DNA of 30,072 nucleotides from Phoronis australis. Lineage: Eukaryota > Phoronida > Phoronidae. Of this stretch, positions 11,901-23,900 are shown piece by piece. The stretch's first letter is position 1, and each line of letters opens with the position of its first letter. The stretch lies in NCBI GenBank assembly GCA_002633005.1, contig NMRA01000138.1, forward strand, positions 273,815 to 303,886, given 5' to 3'. Below the pieces are notes generated by a model, which searched no databases, was not told where the DNA came from, and saw only the letters and a list, made by a program, of their open reading frames with translations. The translations under genes and the position numbers were made by a program.

Positions 11901-14900
11901 CTCCAAATGCTTTCTTTGAACCAATCACCCAGCATCCCAGGAACACTTTTTATCGCTTGCATCAATTTCTATATTTACTGGGTACTTCAGAGCAAGTGTT
12001 TGTTCGCAGTAAATGCATAGATATGAAGAGCCAGAACGTCTTTGGAAGTTTTCAAAAGGTTTATTGAATAACAGTAGAGGTTGTTGCCCCTGTAAGGATT
12101 CTAATGTATTGCAGTGTGGAAACCCAAATCAGAAAAATCCCAGGACAAATGTTTTCTATTCAAGAATTAAATCTTTGCAGGACCAAAAACAAACAATTCA
12201 AAATCAGAATCTATCACATTAGGATCGATAATTTATCGCATCAGAACCAAAATTTAACATGTCAGGAGCAACAAGTTATCACAAAATTGCCAGATCACGG
12301 GACCATCCACTATCCAACAGTGATGATGCGCTGTGTCTCTGTGATACCCACCCGGCCATATTCAAGTCTAATGTGTCCAAAAGGCCAAGTATACTGTGTC
12401 TCTGTAATACTCACCCATATTAAAGTCTAATGTGTCCACAAAGCCAAGTATGTGTCTGTGTAACACTCAGTCATATTCAAGTCTAATGTGTCCACAAGGC
12501 CAAGTGTACACTTGACTTCTGTTGTAAGTGTGAGTGAAAGAGGAGGCAACAGAAATTCAACCTCTTTCTCACAATAATATGACTGTCGTTGGCGCAAGAG
12601 GGTTGAGTGCACATGCCCTTGTGTACCTAGTACCAATATAATCACTCTGAGGGGACAAGGCTGGAGGATAGTCAATGGTCTCCTGGCATGAAAATTTACT
12701 GGCATGATAAAGTCAGCTTTCTTAGTGGCACGTCTCTTACATACCTCTTCTATGGCCGAATACCTCCCAGGGCAGAATGTGAGTTTTGAACAGAGACAGT
12801 CTTTTCAAAAGGAAACAGAAACAGTGGGTCTCTTCCAAATCTTCAAATTGCACAAAAAATCTGATAAATAATGCAAAATCACCCACAGGAGGGAGACAAT
12901 TGCACTTTTAAATAAGTTATTGTTCTAAATGTAAACTGCCTGCCATTTCTCATACATCTATTTAGGCACAGCCTTTGATCCTCCTAATAGCCCACGCTAA
13001 TAATAAATCATGATAACTGACAAAGTATGATAGATGAACAGGAGCTATCCAAATTTTGACAGAGTTTGCGATAATGCACTTCAATGGGGCCGCTGGGTCA
13101 ACAGGATGATTTGTGACACAAGTCTGTTGGACTGGTATTGAAAAGATATCAGGGACTGGTTGTAGAATGTGGGCTGTTCATCAAGTTTACTGTAAAACAC
13201 CTTGGAAATAATGTTGACAGGAAGAAAACAGTTGCAGCACAATGATCAGGAGCTGCAAGTTGTTCTCTATCACCATGTTTGTCATGGCAAAAGCGATCAG
13301 TTCAAGCACGCACACACAACTATACTACCTTATACATTTCATTTTGAATTTGTTAACAGTCTAGCCAGATCATTTCCAAAATCTATTGGTCTATTTATAC
13401 CAAACTTCTAGCCTATTTACATTCCATGGGCAGCGAACCATAGGGGCCGGGCTGGGGGGGCTATAAGCCCCCACTTTTTCAGTGCTAGGCCGCACATGGT
13501 CTATAGGCGGTGCACAACAGGGGGGCTGAAGGGGCTTTAGCCCCCTACTTTTTGCAGTGCTGCACCGCCCATGCATTCGAACGACTTTTTGACGACAGCC
13601 GGAGAAATGACTGACCGAAACCTCGTGCCAATGTAAACTGGCACGAGGTTGGTGTAAGTAGACCAATAGATTTTAGAAATGATGTTGCCACATTACCATC
13701 TCAAAGCGGTTTTACTTTTAGGAAGACAGTCCAGCCACCGTTAGCGAACAAAAGGAGGCTGACATCAAACTATCGACGCATAAGGGGCTCACATCTTCCA
13801 ATGCCTACAATACCCACCCCTCCCCATCAACTAGATCAAACCCATAATCTCTACAACATTCCACAAATCTACAGCAACCCTTCCATTATGTTCCTAAATG
13901 CCTTGTGTAAGACACAACACAACCGAAGTAAGTGTCGCCTGTGCAAAGGCATCTTGCCTACCATTGCATTGTGGGATTGCTGTTCTGTAATTTACTAGTA
14001 ACTAAAATCTAACAGAGGAATGTTTGTGATACCAAAACAGCAAAAGTTCAAATCATGCAGAATGAATCTAAAATTATAAAGTGTTTATTAAGGCTAACAA
14101 GAGCAATGCGGAGCATTGAAATGCGCCCACGAATGCATCGCAAATGGTGCACTTTTAGGGTTATTTAATTTGTATCATAAAAATGGCCACTAGATGGTGG
14201 TGCAAAAACGTACAATCCATCCAAAAACGGGAACATGCCATATTTCATAAAAATCTGTCAAGGAACTTCAGTAAAACAAAGAAAAACAGAACAAAATGAA
14301 ATTAATTGCCACTTGTGGGCACAGCGTCCATTCCATCCGCCTGAAAGTTGTCACCTGTTATCTTCATATAAATTCACTTACTAAATTTAATAAAGATCCT
14401 GCAGTGGGTTTTGGAGATACAGCTATGGGCGCAAAACAAAACTACCACTAGGAGGCGCCACAGTAGTCAGTCGCCATCCTCAAATGTCCTCTTCACACTG
14501 AAAACATATACGCCAATTTTCAAAAACCATCCCTAGAATGCTTTGGTTGATCGAGAGCTGGACGCCAAAAACAAGATTTGAAAACAGCAAAAATGGCCAC
14601 CAGGTGGCGCAAAATAACTCGATTCCATATAAAAACAGGAATATAGCCTCATCTCACCAATAGATACCTATATTCAAAATTTTATGAAAATCTATTGAGA
14701 CCTTTGAAGATACAGACTGGTAAACGTAAAAAACTAAATTTGCCAGTAGGGAGCACACCAGTAATCAGATCCGTCCAAAAGTCGTCATCGTCCATAGTCA
14801 ACATCATACAAATACACTTGCTAAATTAAGTAAAGTTCCTACAAACGATTTAATAGATACAGCTATGAGCGGAAAAAAACAAAACTGCCACTAGAAGGCG

Positions 14901-17900
14901 CCACGTACTTGAACTCGTCGGAAAATCATCGTCAGTCGTCCACTTCATAGTAAGAGCATACATGCAAATTTTCACAATTATCCTAAAAGCCGTTTGGTTG
15001 ACAGACGAGTGGACTCCAAAAAACAGACTGGAAAACAGTAAAAATGGCCACTAGGTGGCGTAAACTAGGTAGAGTCCATCTAAAAACAGTGAGATATTGT
15101 CACCTCATTAACAGATGCCTGTATGCCAAATTTTATGAAAATACTTTGAGGACCTTTGAACATACAGAGGTAAACGTAAAAAAAATAAAATTGCCACTAG
15201 GTGGCATGCCAGTAGTCAGATCCGTCTGGAAGTCCACGTCCTCCGTTGTTAACATCATATAAATACACTTACTAAATTTAGTAGAGATCGTGCGAAAATT
15301 TATGCAACCAATTAACGCCAGACGTTTTTAGATTTTTGAATTAAAAATGACCGTTGTACACTGCAAAACATAACATCTTTCCCAGAACATAACTAATTGC
15401 TCCTTTGTCTATTCCGAGAATCCCCTTAAGTTTTTCAAAATCTCTCCCCAATATTTAAGATAACAAAATGGTAGCTGACTGACTGATCTAGCCATTGACA
15501 TAGGATCAAAAGTCTAAACATAACCTCCTTCTATGAATACGCAGCTTAAGGGATTCATAATCACATAATAAAACAATTATTGACTTTCATACTTGGTCAA
15601 TATAACTATGTCAAGACCAACTAAACACTGCTGTAACTCCTTGGACAGCTGTAACTGTTATGTAATCAGTAATGAACTGTGGTAACCCTGTAAGTTCATT
15701 GTTTTAGTCCCTAGTCATCAGTGCTACTGCTTTCCAATTCATCCCACATAGTGCTCTGTGTGAAATTGTTTTGAATAAGATTGAAGAGAATTATATGATA
15801 GTTCATACTATAACCACTAGGTGTCTCTGTAGCTAGCTTCCTACCATATTGTCTTTGTGACTACACATTGATATTACATAGAGGTAGGAATTATTACCTT
15901 TTCCACATGTATTCACTTTATATCATTACCCTTAAGCTATACAGTAAGCACACTCTTTACTTGTACTTCTAGGTGTCCATCATTCTTTCAATAAAGGTTG
16001 AAACGAAATGACGAATGTTTATCATGATTGGACAACAGCGACACCTACTGAACTCTAAATATGCAACTGCCATGTTCACATAAGTCCCGTTTAGACATCA
16101 ACTTTTGGCCTGGTGCAACTGACACGGAGCAAATTGATCGATGTCAAGCCACCCGGTTTACACAAACAGAACTTGCTAAGATGGAAGTTGTAGGCTGGAG
16201 AGTGGAACCTACATGCGCAGGTTTACAAATGGCTTGCGTCGCAGAGACACAGAACCCATAAGCGCAGTAGAGATGATCCTGTCTGCCTTGCCTCACTTTC
16301 ACGTTTAGACATATAATTGACATGGAGCAAGATGATCGAGCGCAAATTGCTCTACCTCACAAACGGGTGGCAAAAGTTGTCACCGCGGTGTCACTTTGCT
16401 CCAGGTCACATACGTGCGCTAGAACATCTCGTTCCGGGTCAGATGATCGGTGTCAACTTTTGTAGTGTAAACAGCACCATAGAGTTACAATGGTCATAAC
16501 CTCTTATTAAACCACACTCATAGACTATAACCGCGCTCTACATCAGTTACAACCTTTAAAACCAGTTTTCAAGCGTTCAGACCGAGAGTTAGAACCTTGA
16601 AATCAGTTTTATAAGTTGTAACAGCTTAGGTCTGTATGTGTTAATTTTCAGACCCCAAATATGTGATAATGACCTCTGCTCTGCCTTCTTCATGAAAATA
16701 TTTTTGGATCTTAAAACCAAGACATTGACCTCGGTGAAAGACAATTACTGTAAATTACCTGCCGTTGTGGACATTGCTACCATTATTTCTATATTTAATG
16801 GCAATTTTGCAAGCAGCCATCATTTTAATTTGACATTACGGAATGGAGGTACAACAGCTAGTATTGACTAGAATACACTATCCGAAAATCGTATAGTGCA
16901 TTTCATGGTAAATTTATTTGAAATAGTTGCCAAGCAACTTATTAATAAATTTACAGGATTACCGATTTAACACTGATTCTCACTTGGATGATTGAAGATA
17001 ACTCAACACTAAAATAAAAGTACTTCAAAAATCAATACATAACAACACACATCTGGAAAATTTAGGCAGTTGTAATCATAATACCCTTAAAGTGGAACTT
17101 GCATGCTAATTCCTTGTCTCTGCGATTGCTTGGTCAAATTAGTAAGAAACGTACCATAATGATATACATATATAGTGATGATGAGAATATGAAGTAGGTT
17201 GAAAATTGCCAAATAAATTCATGAACAAGTTTTGTGTCAAAAATGATCCCCCGTAAATCACTCAACCGTATCCAGGTATCCAGTAAGTAATGTGATGTGG
17301 TGTTGGGATATAAAACTGCATGATTTGGGCTGTGTGAACCACAAATGCATGCCATTAGTGCAAAGGTCATCCAGCTGATAACTACTTCCCCCATGCCCCA
17401 GGTTTGCGGCCACACAGGAATTAGAAGTGGCACTAGTTGCCCTAAAACAAGTTACCCCACCTTGATAAGGTGGAGTAAGTTGTCACAAGGGGGGGTAAGT
17501 TGCACTAGTTTTAACAGCGTCCACACAGCCTTCAAACCTAGAGACAACTCGTTCCACGGGTAACTTGTTCTAGGGTAAGTGTGTGTGGATGGCACTTGAA
17601 TTGTTGAAAGTGAGATAAGTTGCACTAGTTCAAATCACGTCCACACAGCCTTCAAACCCAGCAAAAATTCGTTCTAGGAGTAACTTGTTCCAGAATAAGT
17701 TTGTTGACGGCACTAAAGCCTCCTTACAGAATGCACACATAAACATTTATCAACAGGAAAATGAACAAAAATATTTTCTGATTGAAAATTCAACAACTCT
17801 GGCAATTCATACACTTGGAAATTGTGTAATCAACGATCAACACTCAACAACATAATTATTGCCACACGAAAAAATGAATACTGTTTACGGTTAAGCCTTT

Positions 17901-20900
17901 GAACTTTTTTATAGAATTGATTCTGAAAGTCACGACTGTACAAAAATTAAAGCAGGTGCTCAGCTGTACAACAAAACAATTCATAACAACCTCTCAACCT
18001 AATGTGCCATAGTGTAATTTTCTAGCCAGTAATTTTCAATTGTATCAACTGAGGAGGACTTCAGCTGATCAAAAATAGCCAAGTTCAAATAAGAATAAAT
18101 CAATTTAAGCCAAAAACATGAGCGCCATTGCCACAGAAACCAAGAAATAATAAGTTGCCTGTATCACAACTCGATTTTTGTCACAAGCAAACAGTCATCT
18201 AAACTATCAATCTCACGACTGTGTGAAATGAAAGTAGTCCTCAACATCATTTTTGATAAAATGAAACACTTGACACAAGGCAGATACTGATAACAGTATC
18301 ATCTGAAAAAAGTACTGTAAATATTTTACGTTTGATAATCAATGGCTACCATCGTTGCCATTTCAAATTTAAATAGGAAACTTAGTTCAATCTCTAACAA
18401 GGTAAAGGTCCCGTCACATCAAACTCTTTCTCAACACAACACTGAGCCTGTTGTCGGGTACAGGTCCAAACAGGCAACTTTGGCCAACAACCATGTCCTG
18501 AAATCTACAGTGACCAAGAGGCTAATATTCAGATAGTACACAAATAATTTGATAAATTCCTCCTATCCTACTCATCAGAAATCTTTCAAAACACACTTAC
18601 AATCACTTGCACCATGCCTGGAAGCTTTCCTAATACCAAGAAGAGCAAGAGTGTTGAAAAGCACCCATGAATGCACTGCAAACAGTGTGCTTCTAGGATT
18701 GTTTATTCGTTTCATAAAAATGGCCACTAGATGGCACAAAAACGTCCAATCCATCCACTTGGAGGCGTCAAAGTACTCGAAGTCGCCGGAAAATCATCGT
18801 CAGCCGTCCCCTTCATAGTAAGACCATACATGCCAATTTTCACAATCATCCTTAGAGCAGTTTGGTTGATAGAGGGGTGGACGCCAAAAATAGTAAAAAT
18901 GGCCACTAGGTGACGCAAACTATGTCGAATCCATCTGAAAGTGAGAGAATAGCGTCATCTCACTAATAGATGCCTATATGCCACAATATATCGAGGACCT
19001 TTGAAGATACAGAGGTAAACGCAAAAAATAAAATTGCCACTAGGGGGCACACCGGTAGTCAGATATGTCTGAAAATTGTTGTCGTCTGTTGTCAACACCA
19101 TATAAATACATTTGCTACAATTACTATTTAAAGTTCCTGCAAATGGTTTGGGAGATACAGCCATGGGTGCAAAAAAACAAAACTGCTACAAGGAGGCGCC
19201 ACAGCAGTCGAAATCGTCGGAAAATCACCGTCAGCCATTCTCTTCATAGTAAAAACATACAAGCCAATTTTTACAACCATCCTAAGAGCGGTTTGGTTGA
19301 AAGAGGGGTGGACGTCAAAAACAGACTTGAAAACAGCAAAAATGGCCACCAGGAGGTGCAAACTACGCCGAATCCGTCCGAAAACGAGAGGATAGCGTCA
19401 TCTCACTAATAGATGCCTCTATGCCAAATTTTATGAAAATACGTTAATAAGGATCTTTGAAGATACAGAGGTAAGCGTAAAAAATAAAATTGCCACCGGT
19501 AGTCGGATCCATCTGAAAGTTCCCTCATGCCGTCCCATGCATGACAGGAACACGTGTGCAAAGTTTCATGAACATATGCTGAACGGTTTAGGAGATAGAG
19601 CAGCAAACGCCGGACGGCTGGATGGACTGGGATGACGGCATAATGCATCCAAATATAAATATGTGGGCGCATAAAAACGTAACAATTCAATTGTCCACAT
19701 ACATCTCCCCAGATGATCTGGCTTTCTTAGTAAAGGTGAAAGGAACTGAATGTACTTCAGATGTTGTTTGTTAGTCCAATAACATTGGCCATGTAACATG
19801 TAAACAAGCCCAGGTGGACTTCTGAGGGGAAAGCAAAAATGGCTGCCAGACCAGAGATCTTCAAGAGTGATCTGGACGGAGTGAGACAAGTAAACAACTT
19901 AACATTAACCTTGAAGATAAGTACAAAAATCGCCCAAAATAACAATACAATGTGAACAACTAATACATTGATTACACAAAAAGTGTGGTTTCACACACTT
20001 ATGACGCTGCTGAAAACTGAATTCATCACTAAGCAATAATAACTCAAACAAAACCGTGACTTGACAGATCCTATAAGTAAACAATCAATCTGAAATTCAA
20101 AAGCTAACCACCAATAGAAAAGGAAAGAAAAAGAACCAGCCAAATATTGCATTTTTGACAAGTTGCCAATGAAAGTTTGAATGAAAACCCTTAATTTCAA
20201 TAGATATGACAAATAACACAACAGACGCTTATGTATTCACAGCAGAACACGTCACAATAGAAACTGAAGCAATGTTTCAGTATTCAAATACAGATAACAT
20301 TCAGCTTTGTCATCATTCTATGCAGGAGTGTATTAGTGCAGCATAGCAAACAACGGTGCACAGGATTAGTTTTGTAAGTGGGCCACCTATTTTTACAATA
20401 AGATCTCATCAGTTTAAGACAAATTTTGGTGGACAAAGTGAACTTCTAACTTTTGATCATAAACGATGCAAAGCACTAATATACTATTTGTAAGTTTTTC
20501 ATAGTTGCTTTTGTCAGGCAATGCTTTGAAAGAAATATTAGAAATATTAGAAATATTAGAAAAGAGAAAAAGTGTAATCACTGGCAATAATTTGTTAATG
20601 AAATTTGAGAGATTTTACATGCCATGGTAATGCTTCACACAGTTAGCACACAATATGGCCCACAAGTGAAATTCTATTAATGAAATTTGAGACATTTTAC
20701 ATGCCATGGTAATGCTTCACACAGTTAGCACACAATATGGCCGACAAGTGAAATTCTATTAATGAAATTTGAGAGATTTTACATGCCATGGTAATGCTTC
20801 ACACAGTTAGCACACAATATGGCCGACAAGTGAAATTCTATTAATGAAATTTGAGAGATTTTACATGCCATGGTAATGCTTCACACAGTTAGCACACAAT

Positions 20901-23900
20901 ATGGCCCACAAGTGAAATTCTATTAATGAAATTTCTTCACAAAATTATTAAGATCACTAACCTACATAGTTTGTGTGTAAATGTCATAGAACATCATTAG
21001 GTTTGCAGCAAACTAATCAGACTTTGAAAAGTGACTATTTTGTGTGAAATAAGTAGAAAACTACGCTACACTAAGCAGTTTCGGGTATCCAGTCTTCTTC
21101 CCAACATCATGAGTATTCCCACAAAAACCTTTCTTTTCTCCGGAACAGACATTTCACTTCTTGCCAGCTGTACTTCTGTTCTCATGCTCTGTATTTTTTC
21201 CCAAACACATTTCTATTTTCACGAGCAGCAATATCACGAGAACTGTGGTTTATGAAAAAAGAACTGCTAGTCCGGCTGTGCTTTGTCTGGTCTATACTGG
21301 CAAACTCTACAAAACTTCTGTTTGCAAACAAAACCAAACTCGGAGTTTGCTGATTTTTTGGTGAGTTTGGACAACCAGTCAACACTAGTAACCCAGTCTA
21401 CCAAACTTCAGGCATTAAACTCTGAAAAATTGTTTAGTCGTGTTTGACAATATTTCGCAAACTTGGAAAGAACTGTATGGGGGGAACAATAGTTTTAAAT
21501 ATAAGTCTAAAAGAAAATTGTGGGAGGGAATGCATGCCTTTGTTGGCGACATAAAGAGAAGCTTTTCCCATGGAGTAGAGCATGGATTAATAATGCACTG
21601 AACATTGCCTTCTACAAAATTGGAGAATTTCTGATATGGTAAGCAAAGTTTCAAAAGTTTTTCTGATCTGGACATGGCATGAAATTTCACCCTTTAACTG
21701 CTGATCTGAAAGTAAGACCACAAAGTCAAGATTCCTTGTATGAATTAATATTAAATTTTCTTCACAATTTACTTTTTAATAGCTAATGTAGCACAAAGGG
21801 AGATTTAAGCCCGCCTACCCCCCCTAAAAAGCACTGATACACCATTTAAAAAACCATCTCAAACATTTGTCTTTCGGAAATCGTGGTTGGTCCTCCCTTG
21901 TGATGCCCTATACAAAAGAGCATAGCCCACATTGTTTAACACTGCTGTGTTTTACCAAACTACACCAAACCAGAATGTGCACAATCAAACATAATAACCA
22001 AAATTTAGTTTGGCAGTGTTTAGTGACTGGTCTACAATTCCCGTTCAGCACTCTCGCCGAGTACCAATCATCTTGGCCGTGAAGTAGGATTATAGCGATT
22101 GTTCTACAACGGTGACGTAGTGTGCACAAACAGCACTTTTTCACAATGGCGTCAGCCGGCCGTGGGATTTATTGTGCTAAATAAACAACAGCTTTTTGCT
22201 TGTCCTGTTGGGTTCAAAACACACCCGCTGAATATGCTTGACCCACTCGCTTCGCCGTCTTTCATCCTTCAGAACCACCAGAAAGGGTAGAAATGTAACA
22301 TCCAGCATCCATGAATAATTATCTAGCTTATCCCACTTCCTTGAATTGACATTGCAGCCCACGGGGTCAGCAGTAGTACTTCCCCAGCATGACTTAGATA
22401 CAACACATAAAGTACCGTATTCAGATGACAGATACGAAAGCAAGGCTGCTGACCTGCCTGTCCTATTTGGAGGTGTGCCGCTATTTTGCACCTCACAGCA
22501 TGGGAGAGCAATCATTGAGGAAGGGGAGTATTTGCAAACTGGACTAAAGAAGAGTTTGGTTGACTTTCCTAACAAAAGGTTTGCCAGTAAACCCTGCTTT
22601 TGCAATAGTGTAGTGAGATGGGGACATCAAGGACATAACATTGGCCCCAAATTAGCCCCCCTTAACTAGTATCTAAGAATAACATTACTTTACCTCGTCC
22701 ATAATTTACACAAGTCAATGAGAACATATCTACAATTTTTGTAAAAATTGCCTTCTAGGACAAACAAGTCATTATAATTTGCCTTCTAGGACAAACAAGT
22801 CTTTATAATTTGCCTTCTAGGACAAACAAGTCTTTATAATTTGCCTTCTAGGACAAACAAGTCTTTATAATTTGCCTTCTAGGACAAACAAGTCTTTATA
22901 ATGTTAAATGAAAATGTGAGCCCAAGAGTCATTTATCAATGATTCATTCCGACATAAACATAGAGGAAAGAATAAAAAAGTAAGGAAGCTGTGTTGGAAT
23001 AGAGTGAATTTTGCAAGCAATCATTTAATGCTCCCAGTGGTATCAAATCTAATCACTAGAATTGCACAACTCTTGAGCAAGGATTATAAGTTATCGGTGA
23101 TAACATTGAATATGAAAGCGTTCCGAGGAGCGAAACTTGGCGAAATTAACCAAAAAGATGATTATAAAGATGATGACGAAGATGACGAATATGACGACAA
23201 TGGTGGCGAGGATGAACAAAAGAAGTAATAATAACATACACATGACGAACGTAGTACAAGGTGAGTCTGCAGAATAACCATAGACATTCACACAAGAGAA
23301 GTACACTTCCCCAAAGACTAATACTAGCTTCAGTCACAAGAGGTGAATTTGTTTTCCATTGTAAAAACACTAGCACTTTTACTGGTGTTTTAAATATCTG
23401 ACTCCAGTGAATAAGGCAATCAAAAATGCAAGTGCTTTAATTATTGAGAGAACATACCCAAGTACTGTATTGCAGAGTGCATGCTTATAAATACAATGCT
23501 CTTTGTAGAACTGCATTGGCAAGAAGCTTACTAACAGCTGTGAAAATATAATTATCACACAATCCTGCAGTGGTACAGTGCACTTCACTGAACTGGCTAA
23601 TTCAGTACAATGGTGATAGAGTGAAATTGGAACATTTTCACTTGTATCTATAATGCCATCAAAATCAGATGTGAACATGTTATGGGTAAGGTCTAGTAAC
23701 TCCTCAGTTGAGGATGTTATGAGATAGTAATTATTAATTTCTAACAAACTGGAAGCCCTTTTTAAAATTTCTGAAGATCCTTTCATACTAACGTCCACGG
23801 GTCGATGTTTTGGGGTGTTGCAGTCAGTAAGAATGCTTAACTTCGGTCCTGGATCGAAGTTAACAGCGCCAGTTCACTTTGCAGTAAACAGGTGGATTTA

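Noticed and set aside
19065-19409. 114-codon plus-strand frame and its antisense partners
   Set aside because: They lie wholly inside the repeat array and differ between units.
22748-22902. CRISPR-like regular repeats
   Set aside because: Units abut with no spacers and the genome is eukaryotic.
23004-23228. Acidic 74-residue plus-strand open frame
   Set aside because: Driven by the GAT/GAC triplet repeat that is dispersed in the window; not a unique gene.
23379-23798. 139-codon minus-strand open frame with a hydrophobic C-terminal stretch
   Set aside because: No recognised family, no splice or promoter context, and at this base composition about 0.4 stop-free runs this long are expected by chance in the window. 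Worth a database search but not listed as a gene.
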